Positions 11,896-22,946 of a DNA stretch of 64,000 nucleotides are shown here, one piece after another. Source of the DNA: Podocnemis expansa (lineage: Eukaryota > Chordata > Testudines > Podocnemididae); NCBI GenBank assembly GCA_007922195.1, contig ML681964.1, forward strand, positions 124,001 to 188,000. The letters are read 5' to 3'. Numbering within the stretch: the stretch's first letter is position 1; every line of letters starts with the position of its first letter. Made by a program: the position numbers and the translations under genes. The notes beneath the pieces were generated by a model. That model was not told the DNA's origin and made no database searches. It was given only the letters and a program-made list of their open reading frames with translations.

Positions 11896-12515
11896 GTAAG
11901 TTACCAATTTTTTAAATACAGTTTGACACATTTAGCATTATATTTAATTTAAAATTAAATGCAATTACAGGAAAATGGCTCTGTTCTTTCCTAAACATTG
12001 AGACAGAGCCTCACAGGAGACTTTGACCTTTGACTGAGTTCTTCACTTGAAGTAATGTAGCTTTAGTCTGATGAATTAATATTAAGTGCAGTTTTGCGCT
12101 GAAAAACAATTCTGTAAAGATGGCATTGCAGAATTCTGTTTTTTAGTGTCTCATTGATGTGTTATCAAATCCATTCAGTATACAAATAAAAGGTATGAAA
12201 TTTACCATGAGCTGCAGTTAAAATGGGTGTTTTACTTCTCTTCCATTGCAGTAAAATATTTTGTATGCCAAAGGATGATCTCTCTTACATTTTTGGGACC
12301 CCCCAAGATGACTATTGGCACTAGTAAAACAGTTTAGTGTGTGTGTTTACATTTTGGATAATTACAAATATTAAATGTATAATGTACTCATCATTTCAAT
12401 GTTGGATAGATGAATAGATTCCCTCCCTGTTCTCTCATATTATGACACATTCTGATGAGGAAAGATAACAGTTAAAAATTTCTGTGTTCAAACTGAATCA
12501 GTAGTTACATTGTTG
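11896..12515. other. SNRK intron, no recognised feature
   Basis: AT-rich. Nothing recognised. Confidence 0.6.
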
Positions 12516-12519
12516 CTAA

Positions 12520-13005
12520 GAGTAGGGATGTAAACTATTAAAATTACCTTGGTTTAGACATTTAACCAGTATAAATATTTTATATCTCTAAGGGCTTATA
12601 GGAGGTGTACAGGTTCTATACCCTGGGCTCCCCAATCATGTTGGAATTGAGCCATCTGGAGATGGGGTGTTGCTGCCCCTGGAGTCTGCACCCTGCCCAA
12701 CCCCTGAGACCATCTGCCCCCTTCCCCAGAACTGGGGCACCCTTATGCCACTCACCTCCCCTGACCCTTCACCAGTGTACACCTCAGGCACTGCCATCTG
12801 GCTCACTGAGCCACCGGGGACTGTCTTCTGTGCATCCATGAGCGTGTGTCCAGCTCCCTTCCGTCTTTCCCTGGAATAACCCATCTCCACTCACCACCTA
12901 GGTGCACAGGTTCTGCCGTGCAGTGGTGAAATAGTTAATGAAATTTGTAAACAGTAAGATTAATGCTCATTACCATTTGCTATTTTACATCCTTAACTAA
13001 CAGTT
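12520..13005. mobile_element. Candidate non-autonomous DNA transposon with GC-rich core
   Basis: AGTAGGGATGTAAACTATT near 12523 is complementary in part to TAGTTAAGGATGTAAAATAG read on the other strand near 12985, suggesting terminal inverted repeats. Between them lies a C-rich block (12600-12910) unlike the intron. No clear target duplication. The ORFs in it are overlapping frames of a C-rich repeat, not a gene. Confidence 0.4.
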
Positions 13006-13669
13006 GTTATAGTACTAGTGTAGACATGTCATTACCATTTTAAATACCATCTCCTCTAAATCTGAGTAGTGTTCAACCACATAGTGTGTCAGTGGCTGTC
13101 TAGACGCAGAGTCGTGTCTATGCCAGTACTCCCATGGCTGTTACTACTGGTGGAACTAAACAAGTATTTACAATGAAAGGAAGTTAAGAAATGGTGGCTA
13201 TACAGTTGTAGAATAAAGATTTTAAGACTCCGCCTCAGTGGTATGGCGTTATTCTCAAAGATTTCTTTGGTTTTAAGTAACTCTCTTTGAGCTCTTTAAA
13301 ATGTAAAAATGTTTGTTGTGATTTGTGCTGCATCTGTTACCTTAGAAGGTGAGGGTGTTTTTATGCAAATGGTTTATTTTGGGAATAAAAAAAAGTACCT
13401 TTCCTTCCAAGTATTCTTAGCAAGCATTGTTTTGTTATACAATATTACTAAAACTATTACTCATCTAAGGATTTTAATTTTAAATTTGCAATTTTTTTCA
13501 CGTTATTAATGTGTTATAACAAATAGAATTTGTCATCTAGTCAGATTACTGGAAACCTGCGTACTTTTTACCAGTAAAGCTGCTGCCTTTTCCAAAAAGA
13601 AAAAACAACCAACCCACAAAACAAAAAAGCCTCAACGAATGTTTGATAGCCTTTCAAGGGGAGCAGTGG

Positions 13670-13960
13670 GAGTTAAAAACAAACTGGTTTCAGGGCTGAG
13701 CTTGATAGGTTTATGGAGGAAATAGTACGGTGGGAGGGCCTACAATTCCCAGACACTAGATGGGGAGGACTCTGAGTTACACTAGAGGATTCTTTTTCAG
13801 GTGCCTGCCTGCCTGGTGGTTTTGCCCAAATGTTTGGGGTCTAACTGGTTGCCATATTTGGGGACAGGAAGGAATTTTCCCCCTGGTTTAACTGAGAAAA
13901 TGGGAAGTATTGCCTTCCTTTGCATCATAAGTCACTTGCAGGTTTAAAGTAGTGTAAATT
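13670..13960 (+). mobile_element. CR1 LINE 3'UTR fragment
   Basis: Sense-strand CR1 3' region: CTTGATAGGTTTATGGAGG, ACTAGATGGGGAGGACTCTG, GGTCTAACTGGTTGCCATAT and GGAAGGAATTTTCCCCCTGG follow one another as in turtle CR1 tails. Truncated at both ends. Confidence 0.65.
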
Positions 13961-14635
13961 GTGATTTCTCTAACTTTTTGACCTTAGTCTAAGCCTGCGT
14001 CATAAAATTTTATTCATAAAAACAACATCTCTCAACGATTTCAAAGTGTAAAAAAAGCACATTTAAGATTTAGAAACTTTAAATGTTTTGTTTCAATAAT
14101 ACTTTAAATAGCCTCTTAAACTTTCTACTGGCCATGATAGACCATGTTATATGTATTATTTTAGATCTTCTCTTAGATTTTAGCAGCTAGGCAATTCCTG
14201 TAGGGACCTTAAAAGCTTAATTTTGTTGTAAGTTTGCTATAACAACACTGAGGGAAGTGAGATTTTATTTTAGTTGCTTCAAAATTGTATGTTTCCACCT
14301 CACCCCAGCATTTATCTGTCAATAGTAGAGGCCAATATTGGAGCCCAAATTCATATTTGATTAATGTTATTGCTTAAATATGTGCAACAAAGGAAAAATA
14401 TTTAGCCTTTGGATACTTTCCTAAGTATATCCTAATCTAATTATTGAACTTGCCATATTTGGTTGCTCTGTTTCTAAGAAGCCAAAAGCCATGTGTCAAC
14501 ATGTCAAAAATACTAATTTCTATTTTCAGGAGCTTTACTTTCTCTGAGAAGCACTATAAGTTGTGTCAGCTATGCGTCCAGTTTTAGAAAATCATTGGTT
14601 TGTGATGTGTTCTGTTTTTTCTTTGTTTCCCTTAG
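13961..14635. other. SNRK intron, no recognised feature
   Basis: AT-rich intron ending in the acceptor of the exon at 14636. Confidence 0.6.
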
Positions 14636-14770
14636 GGCCCTGGAAACTAACAAGTACAATCACATCACTGCTACTTACTTCTTACTAGCTGAGAGGATTC
14701 TGAGGGAGAAACAGGAGAAAGAAATTCAAACTAGATCAGCAAGCCCTAGCAACATCAAAGCTCAGTTCAG
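14636..14770 (+). CDS. SNRK: SNRK exon: UBA-like region
   Basis: Internal exon with acceptor CCCTTAG (ending at 14635) and donor GTGAG at 14771. It translates to [20 protein letters not shown], then [19 protein letters not shown] and IKAQF, about residues 315-360. The first codon (Glu) and last codon (Arg) are split with the adjoining exons. The helical stretch around YFLLAERIL completes the UBA-like domain that AMPK-related kinases carry after the catalytic domain. At 135 bp it would be easy to miss by ORF scanning, yet the splice sites and phase fit exactly on both sides. Confidence 0.94.
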
Positions 14771-15479
14771 GTGAGAATTTACACACTTCAGCGATATAAT
14801 TGATTTAGTCAGAATGTTTTGAAATGTTAAGGTAGTTTTTTAAAATAACAAATACTCTTTTATTGCTTGTTCTAAATATCTTGGAAGAGTGCAGCTGAAA
14901 TATAAACAAGCTTCAGAATAGATTTTCCATTCTGAAACACAGATTTCCATGTGTGTCATGGGAAGGTCATGTTTGGTGCCTCGGTTCTTGATGACTAAAT
15001 CATGCCTGTATTATGTCCAATAGAGAAGTGATTTGGTATGATTTCTTTCTGGGGATGGTGTTTAAATTTCAGACTGTAGAAACATCCTGATGGCGTAGCT
15101 ATTTAAATGAACTCCAGTACTGATGAGGATCTGATATAAAAGAAAAGCTGAATTGAAAGTTCATAAGAATTTAGTTGTTACGTTGTTTTCTGGGCATCCC
15201 TAAATCTAGGTTAAATCAAGTACTTGTCAGAGTGAAGCCCTTTAAAAGGATATAACTTTTGAAATTTTTTAAAATAAATTGGATGGACTTGTTGATTAAG
15301 GAGGCATATTGAAATGCTACTTGCTTCTTAAACTGAGATTCAGTAATAAAAATGTTTTCCGCATAGCTCAGTAAGTTTAGTTCTTTCCATTCTTTTGCAT
15401 TTTCAGGTTTAGGTTCAAATTCATACTGAAGAAAGAAACAGATGATTTAAGTGAAAACACCCAGCATTTAAACTTTCTG

Positions 15480-15970
15480 CTTGTAGAGGGGGTCATGGTC
15501 ACTCCTTCCCATCAGTTTCAGGGGGAGGTCACACCCCCTTGCTGCCCTTTACATATAAAAACAGTCCTTAGTGAGGAATTAGCGTCTCTGGAGCTCAGGC
15601 CCGCTGGGCAGGGCAGAGCAGTAAGCAGTCTCTGGAGTTCTGGCAGGGCAGAACTACCAGCAGTCTTCTGCCAGCTGTCTTGGCTGAGGCAGAAGGTAGA
15701 CAAATGCAGGCCTCTTGGCCTGAGATACAGAGGCTGCCACCCCTGAGTAGGGTTGGCAGCAGCAGGTACGGAGGCCTAGGCTCAGCCAACTTCATTGGGT
15801 CTTGGCCTGAAGTCCTGATAGTGGTGGAGGGTTTTGCTGGTGGGTCAGCAGAGATCCCACTGAAACACACTGAGCAGCTCTCTGGCTCTTCTCCCCATCC
15901 CAAGCTCTGAGTTTTGTTTGATGGTGTTAACAGGCTGAGCGAGCTTTAGGCAGCAAACCAGCAACCCTAT
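15480..15970. repeat. GC-rich unclassified insert in SNRK intron
   Basis: Composition changes sharply from AT-rich intron to GC-rich sequence with overlapping short ORFs on both strands. This is the usual signature of a non-coding repeat rather than an exon. No family or termini recognised. Confidence 0.3.
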
Positions 15971-18040
15971 TAGGTTTCCTGAGCAAGGATCTGTTGACAA
16001 TGAGAATCTTTTTGGAGTTATTGCCCTGTCTTGATTATTGTTTTAGGAAAGATTAAGATTTGCTGAAGCAGTTCCATCTGTATTTGTATTCCTTAACTCT
16101 TTTGGTTCCCTCCTTTCCTCTGCGACTGTGTCTTTAGGCGTAGGTATAATAGAGTGGTGGTACTTAATTTCCTTCTAGTGAAGAAGGTGCTTGTGCTGAT
16201 TCTTTTTAATCTGTTGCCTGTTTTCAGCATTGTTAATCCATTGCTGAACTCTGGTAGGTGGAAATGAAGATCCTTCTGACAGGCATCGTACTTTTCTTTC
16301 CCAGGATGGTATTGGGCAATTGCTCTTCTGTCCAAAGGGTTTTCTCACTGACGTTCCATTTTGTCCTCCTTACCATTCAATATATATTGGGTGTCATCAG
16401 GAGGACTAATGGGTGATCTCTTTCCATCTGATATCCTTATTTCGTTGACGCCAGCTGGTGCAACTGAGGTCTAATTAACTGAGACTCATCAATAAAGACT
16501 TGAAATTGTGGCAGACTGGGAAATACATTCAGAACAACCAGTTAACACCACTTCAGTTCCCTTGACTGGAGGAGTTTGCCAGCCATTCATGACCCAGATT
16601 TACAGTGTTGGCTCTTGTTGCTGGAGAGATTATGTCTCTCCTGCTGTGGGACCGTGGCCTTTTATTCTGTGAGTCACTTCCAAGATACCCTGTTCTTGTA
16701 TTACATGAATTAAGGTGAAAGAATTTGTGCATTTTTCAAAATAAATCCAAATAGAATATTCATTTTTTTCAGTGGTTACTGTTAGAACAGTCAAAAAACT
16801 AAGCACTATAAATTGGCAGCTTGTATGGCTTCAAATGACATTTTTTAAAGGATGAAATTTTATAGCACTGACTTTTCAGACCTCCCAGCAGTTCTGACTT
16901 TTGCAGCACTGTCCTGCTTTGATCCACAATGACCCAGTTTAAATGGCTCCTGCCCCCTGGGGTTTGGTTTTCTGCTCCAAGCATTGCCTCCTGGCCCTTA
17001 GAGCACAGGGGTCACCATGCCACTCGCTCACACTTGGCCTGGCCATCTTCCCTTCCCCTTCCCTCACCAAAAGTGGGGCCAGACCAACCCCCTAGAGAAG
17101 GAAATTGAGCCCATCTAGCCCCAGGAAAAAATGCTGTGGGGTGAGGTGCAGCATAGGTACTCAATTCCCTGTTCCACAGGGCAGGATCCTTCCTGCTTTA
17201 CTGATTGGAAATATTGGGAGGGATGCAGTTCTGGAATTCTAACTTCAAATATTTTATTTGAGCTACATTAATGTTTCGTTATATTTGGTGGTGTCAGGAA
17301 TTGACACGGGATTTTATAATAAGATTGGGGCAAGTTGGTAGAACTGCATGGAATGGTTTGCTTGATGCCTATCCTGCTAATACTACTTTGTTCCAGATGA
17401 GAAGCAGATCTACATACTTAAATGGCTACTTGCTTTTATCATTCCAAGAAATTTTAAGAGCTTTACTTGTTGTGTAGGTACTGTTCTCGATCCAAAGGAT
17501 CCACCAAAACAAAGGCTTTGTAGGGAAGAAGGCAGGCTGCTGTATAACTTTGAGTTTGCAGTTAAAAATAAGTTTCCAAATAAGTCTCTTTCGACTCGTG
17601 GGATGGAGCTTTTTTGTTGCAAACCTATTGGAAATCGCAGAAAATAAATAGGAACACTGCTGTAGAAATTATACAGCAGCTGGTTCCCTGTTGTAATTCA
17701 TGAGAATGAAATGTGGCCCAGTGTTATGACATTACTGTCAAAATCTCATTGTTCTCCTTTTATCTTTATCACTGGCCACATGCTGTGTCAAACTCTTATT
17801 TCATTGACATCACAGTCCATCCTTAAAGCACCATATGTTTTGGCATAATATTTTTTAGATTTTCATTTTCTAAGCCAAGCATTTATTTAAGATCTATTTT
17901 GTGAACTGCTTATTTGTAGCATAAGGCTTTAAAATACCCAGCATGAAACATAGCAGAACTCTAGCTTGTTCTTGCTTTAATTAAAAGTTGCTAATAGAAT
18001 GGATGCCAAATTACTGGCCAGAGAGAGACCTTGATAACAT
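15971..18040. other. SNRK intron, no confident feature
   Basis: Mixed intron. A short GC-rich piece at 16905-17190 may be a repeat fragment. Nothing else supported. Confidence 0.45.
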
Positions 18041-18570
18041 ACATTAACATTACAAATTGTGTTGTGGGCTGGATCCCCAGCCAGCTCCAGTAGTCCTCTG
18101 TTGAGGAAAATGTCTCAGATAGTGTTGTTTTGCTCCCCTCCAAATGAAGGAATAGCCTAGAAGAGCTCACTGGAGCATCTGAACCCTCCTTTCTGGAAAT
18201 CCAAGCACAAGAAAGCCCAATGGGCCATCAGAGGGGAAGCTGAACCCAGCATGGCTTATGGATGTATCTGGACCCCCTGAAGGGCCACTTTACTGAGTGA
18301 TCAGTGATCCACTCCCTGTCATGCAGTCCCAGTTTCTAGCACTCTCAGTGAATGGGGCTCCATCCCTGACCATTTTGGCTAATAGCCCATTGATGGACCC
18401 AATCCTTCCTGAAGTTGCCTGATTTTTTTTTTGAACCCAGTAATATTTTCATCCTTTGCATTGCAACAAGTTCCACAGACTAACTGCAGCATGTGAAGTA
18501 CTTCCCTATGTTTATTTTAAACTGGGTGCTTATTCATTTCTTTGGCTGATCCCTGGTTCTTGTGTTATGT

Positions 18571-18861
18571 CAGGATTAGGCTCTTTGATTGCCCCCTTGT
18601 GGCTCTGGGCTCCGAACCCCCCCCTGCACCACCAGCAAACCCTGTGGGCAGCCCAGTCCTTGCTCTAGGCTCCCCTCCACTCAGGAACCCTGTAGGCAGC
18701 CCATGCCAGGCTCCCCCCTACTCTTGGCCAGGGGACCCTGTGGCAGGCACCCTAACCCAGCTCCCAACACCAGGAGGCTACACCCATTGTGGCTCTTAAA
18801 ACACTCGATTACTGAAAGAATTTTTTAAAATGGCTCTTAGCTTTGAGGTTGCTGACACCTG
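18571..18861. mobile_element. hAT element, 291 bp, with perfect 8-bp duplication
   Basis: Begins CAGGATTAGGCTCTTTGA and ends AAGCTTTGAGG-like sequence finishing in CACCTG. An exact TGTTATGT flanks it (18563-18570 and 18862-18869). The GC-rich interior is non-coding; the ORFs at 18542-18828 are repeat frames. Nested in the CR1. Confidence 0.75.
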
Positions 18862-18977
18862 TGTTATGTGAAGGGGTAAATAACACTTCCTTATTAGACC
18901 TCTATAATATGTTGCCCCTGTCTTTTCTTTAAAAATACTGGGATTTTTCAGTTTGGAAATCTCTCCTCCTGTGAAAA

Positions 18978-19105
18978 AAGCAAGGAGTCTTGTGGCACTT
19001 AAAGGCTAACATTTATTTATCTCATGAGCTTACAGTTCTCCCTCTTCAAAGCATCTGATGAAGTGGGATTTTCTCCCATGAAAGCTCAAGGCCTCTCAGC
19101 AGAGG
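18978..19105 (+). mobile_element. PLE terminal repeat fragment with hammerhead-like core
   Basis: Has AAGGAGTCTTGTGGCACTT, then an inward-facing arm with CTGATGA (19055-19061), a GTGGGATTTTCTCCCA hairpin and GAAA (19080-19083). Same family as 47026-49500. Inserted within the old CR1. Confidence 0.7.
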
Positions 19106-20488
19106 CTCCTAAGAAAACTAAGGACCAAAGGCTTTCTGAAAGTCCAGTTACTGGATCACTACTGTCTGTGTGTTTACTGACTCCTCAAAGAATTCTAATA
19201 TTTGGTAAGGGATGATTTCCATTTGTAAAAGCCTTGTTGACTCATCCTCGACACATCGTATTCATCTAAGTGTTAATTCTCTTCTTGACCAATTTGTATG
19301 GTGCTGAAGTTAGGCGTATTGGCCTGTAATTGCCAGGATCACACCTGGACTCTTTTTTTTAAAAATACGTGCCATGTTAACTTTGTGTCATCTGGTACAG
19401 AGGCTGATTTAAGTGATAGGTTATGTGCCACAGTTAATAGTTGTATGGTCTCATATTTCAGTTCCTTCAGAATTCTGGGTGAATGCCATCTGGATCTGGT
19501 GACTCGTTACTGTTTCATAATCTCCTTTCTTGATACCACAATCTGGGACAGTTTCCTGTTTTATCTCCTGAAATGAATGGCTTAGGTGTGGGAATCATTC
19601 TCAGATCTTCTGCAGTGAAGACCTGCAGAGAATTAATTTAGCTTCTACCCAATGGCCTTTTTCTCCTTGAATGATCCTGTAGCAGTTGGATCATCTAGTG
19701 ACCTCAATTGTTTGGGAGGCTTCCTATTTCTGATGTACCTAAAAAAAATTTGTGTTCATTTTTGTGTCTTTTGCTCTTCAAATTCTTTTTTGCCTGGCCT
19801 AATTATACTTTTAAACTTGACTTGCCAAAATTTATGCTCCTTTCAATTTTGCTCTGTAGGATGTAGTTTGAGCAAAATTTCTGCGCAGTTTGTAGGCATT
19901 GCACTCTTGTGACAGTTCTTTAATTTCTATTTAAGTAGCCTTATTTTTGTGTAGTTCCCATTTTTGAAGTAAAATGCTACTGTGCTGGGTTTCTTTGGTA
20001 TTTTCCCTCTTACAAGAACGTTAAATTTAATTACATTATAGTGTCAACTACTTGGTAGTTCAGGTACATTGAACATTTGGACAGTAACCTGTGCATGACT
20101 TATGACTAATTCAAGAACTGCCACTTCCTTTCTGGATTCCTGGACTAGTTACTCCAAGCAGCAGTCATTAACATTGTCTGAAAGTTTTATCTCTGCACTG
20201 TTTTGAGATGCCATGTTCCCAGTCAACATAGGGATAGTTGAAATGCCCCTTTTTTGTTGGGTTTTTTGTTTTTGTAGCTTCTCTAATCTCCTTTTGAGCA
20301 TTTCAAACAATCACCATTGTGGTCAGGTTGTTGGGGGTATATTCCTACTGTTATGCTCTTATTTTTCAAGCATGGACTGTCTGTCCAAGGCAATTCTGTA
20401 AAACTGTTTGATTAACCTAAAATTTGTACTATCTATGACTCTTTGCTTTCCTTCACTCCCCAAGCAGTGCAATCTACTCAGTCTTCCC

Positions 20489-20506
20489 TATATATATATA
20501 TATATA
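20489..20506. repeat. (TA)n microsatellite
   Basis: Nine TA units. Confidence 0.85.
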
Positions 20507-20980
20507 AATACCTGGTATTACTGTGTCCCATTAATGATTTTTGTTCTACCAGTTTCTCTAATGCATATTATTTAATACCAGGCACTCAAGTTCTCTCATT
20601 TAAGTACTTAGACTTCTTGTATTTGTATATAGGCACTTATAAAATTTTTGTCAATATTTAATTGTCTGCCATCATGTGATGTAATTGAAGGAGACTGTTT
20701 GACTGTTTCTCTTTAGTTCCTACCAGTACTTAACAACTTCTGTGCTCTCCTCTTCATTAGGGTGTGGAGTAACTTCTTTAATAAATGCTCCTCTAACAGG
20801 GGAGCGTGTCCTGACTGTGTGCTCCTCTGCACCTGTTGGCTTCTTCCCCAGCTCTTAATTGAAAAACTCTTCTACAACCTTTTTAAGGGTTGCATTTTTC
20901 ATTCTGCTTTAATTTGAGGTTCATGCCTTCTTATCTTCCATTCAAAGTTCATTTCCAGATAAAATGTCCTTGGAAGTATC

Positions 20981-21727
20981 ATGTTTTACTTAATGATCAG
21001 ACTCGTGATTTATTGGTTGAATATTGAAATGACTAGCAGAAATTGATTTACTCAGTAGCATACAGCAGCTGAGTTAGTTTAAATTCTAAGGTAAAGTTCT
21101 GTGACCTGTATTCATATACTTTTTAAGTAAAGGCAATTTTGTAAAAGCAAACATAGAACATACATTTAGAGACTCAGACATTTCAAAAGGTCATTTTCCT
21201 TTCTTGAATTAATGTTTGAAAATATTTGAATAGGAAAACAAAACTACCAGTTTGTCTGAGCAAATAGAAAGCCATCGACTTGATAGTTTTTATACTGTTG
21301 ATTTAAAAACTGGAAAAAATAAAAGCTCCAGATTAACCTTGTCAACAACACCATCATCCCTAGCTAGTGTTTGAAGAGCACAAAGAACAGCACCCTCTCT
21401 GCTTCGTCCCTGCTGGTGCCAGACCTCCCACATACACTTGATTTAGTGTTTTCTGTGATGTGAGAAAACAGTTTTTTCAGTGTTTTTGAAGGCTGTCATG
21501 ATTTTTCTGATCTTTAAATTGGCAGCAACCACCATGACTTGGAAATTAAACTTTTTGTTTTTCCTATTTTTTAATAGTACTATTTATAAATTGCACTGGC
21601 TTGCCAAGTAGCATAAATGCTGTGGCCTTTATGATCTCTGCATCCTGTGACGATATTACATTGTGTATTCCTATGATGGCACTCAAATCTAATTTTACTT
21701 TTCTTCCCTTCACAATCTCTTACTTAG
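20981..21727. other. SNRK intron, no recognised feature
   Basis: The open frame starting at 21601 simply reads through the acceptor in another frame and is not an extra exon. Confidence 0.6.
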
Positions 21728-22946
21728 GCAATCCTGGCCAACAAAAATTGATGTGCCCCAGGACCTGGAGGATGACCTTACAGCTTCTCCTCTCTCCCAT
21801 GCAACTGTTCCTCAGTCTCCAGCTCGCACTGCTGAAAATGTTCTTAATGGTCACAGAAGCAAGGCACTTGGTGATTCAGCAAAGAAAGAGGATATCCCTG
21901 AATTAGCAGGGCCAGCACTTTCAGTGGTACCATCAGTGAGCTTAAAGCCCACTACTAGTGGCCGGAAGTGCTTGTTTAGAGTAGAAGAAGATGAAGAGGA
22001 GGATGAAGAAGATAAGAAACCCATCTCTCTTTCAACTCAAGTTGTTCTGCGCCGCAAGCCTTCAGTTACAAATCGTCTCACTTCCAGGAAGAGTGCACCA
22101 GTCCTTAATCAAATCTTTGAGGAAGGGGAGTCAGATGATGAGTTTGACATGGATGAGAACTTACCCCCGAAGCTTAGCAGGTTAAAAATGAATATTGCTT
22201 CACCTAGCACAGTACATAAGCGCTACCACAGAAGGAAAAGCCAGGGTCGGGGATCTAGTTGCAGTAGCTCAGAAACTAGTGATGACGACTCAGAAAGTAG
22301 GAGACGGCTAGATAAAGATAGCGGGTTTACATACTCCTGGCATAGACGGGATAGTAGCGAAGGGCCACCTGGCAACCAAGGAGATGGTGGTGGACAGAGT
22401 AAACCAAGCAACGGAAACGGAGGGGTGGACAAAACAAGCCCTAGTGATAACAACAAAGGTGGGGGAAGTCCCTCCACTGGCTCCAGCGGTAGCACTAACA
22501 ACACTGCAGGTTCTTCTCGTAGGTGTGCTGGATCTGGAAACTCAATGCAGTTATCTTCTAGAAGTGCTGGGGACCTGGTTGAAAGCCTAAAATTGATGAG
22601 CCTTTGCTTGGGTTCACAGATTCATGGCAGCACTAAATACATTATTGATCCTCAAAACAATCTGTCATTTTCCAGTGTGAAAGTACAAGAGAAATCAATG
22701 TGGAAAATGTGCATAAGTTCTACTGGGAGTGCAAATCAGGCTTCATCTTTGGGCAGCATAAAATTCTTTTCTGACCAAATGTCAGACACAGCAAATGAGT
22801 TGGAAAGGATAAAGAATAAGAACTTGAAAAACAATGTGCTACAACTACCTCTTTGTGAAAAGACCATATCTGTGAATATTCAGCGGAACCCCAAGGAAGG
22901 ACTGCTGTGTACCTCCAGTCAAACTAATTGTTGTCATGTCATTTGA
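21728..22946 (+). CDS. SNRK: SNRK terminal coding exon with stop codon
   Basis: Last coding exon. The acceptor is TACTTAG ending at 21727; the first base completes an Arg codon and then QSWPTKIDVPQDLEDDLTA follows. The open frame runs about 405 codons to TGA at 22944-22946. Features in order: a short acidic run (VEEDEEEDEEDKK, coding about 21980-22020), a basic/Ser segment (TNRLTSRKSAPVLNQIF), a second acidic patch (GESDDEFDMDE), RRKSQGRG followed by a Ser-rich stretch, a Gly/Ser/Asn low-complexity region (about 22370-22530), and a conserved C-terminal block (LVESLKLMSLCLGSQIHGS and later NVLQLPLCEKTISVNIQRN). The protein ends in Cys-Cys-His-Val-Ile. Exon size and tail match known SNRK; no frameshift or stop is seen. 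The ATG at 21753 lies inside the exon and is not a start. Confidence 0.96.

Larger units (their letters stand above)
18050..20980 (-). mobile_element. Old CR1/L3-type LINE, interrupted twice
   Basis: The sequence is the reverse complement of an old CR1: GCCCATTGATGGACCCAATC, then AGTTCCACAGACTAACTGC, then GGGCTGATCC-type blocks as in the copy at 44050-44530. Further on come GGCCTGTAATTGCCAGGATC and CAGAGGCTGATTTAAGTGAT, from the ORF2 C-terminal half. Coding frames on the - strand are ruined. A hAT MITE (18571-18861) and a PLE fragment (about 18978-19105) are inserted in it. Confidence 0.6.

Noticed and set aside
12605..12890. Pro-rich ORFs in the SNRK intron
   Set aside because: Overlapping frames on both strands of a C-rich repeat block; no splice context or homology.
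21601..21906. Upstream ORF across the last SNRK acceptor
   Set aside because: In a different frame from SNRK after 21728 and crosses a clear splice acceptor; reads intron.
22223..22504. 93-codon Leu/Pro-rich ORF on the - strand
   Set aside because: Lies wholly inside the SNRK terminal exon on the opposite strand and reflects its Ser/Gly-rich codons.
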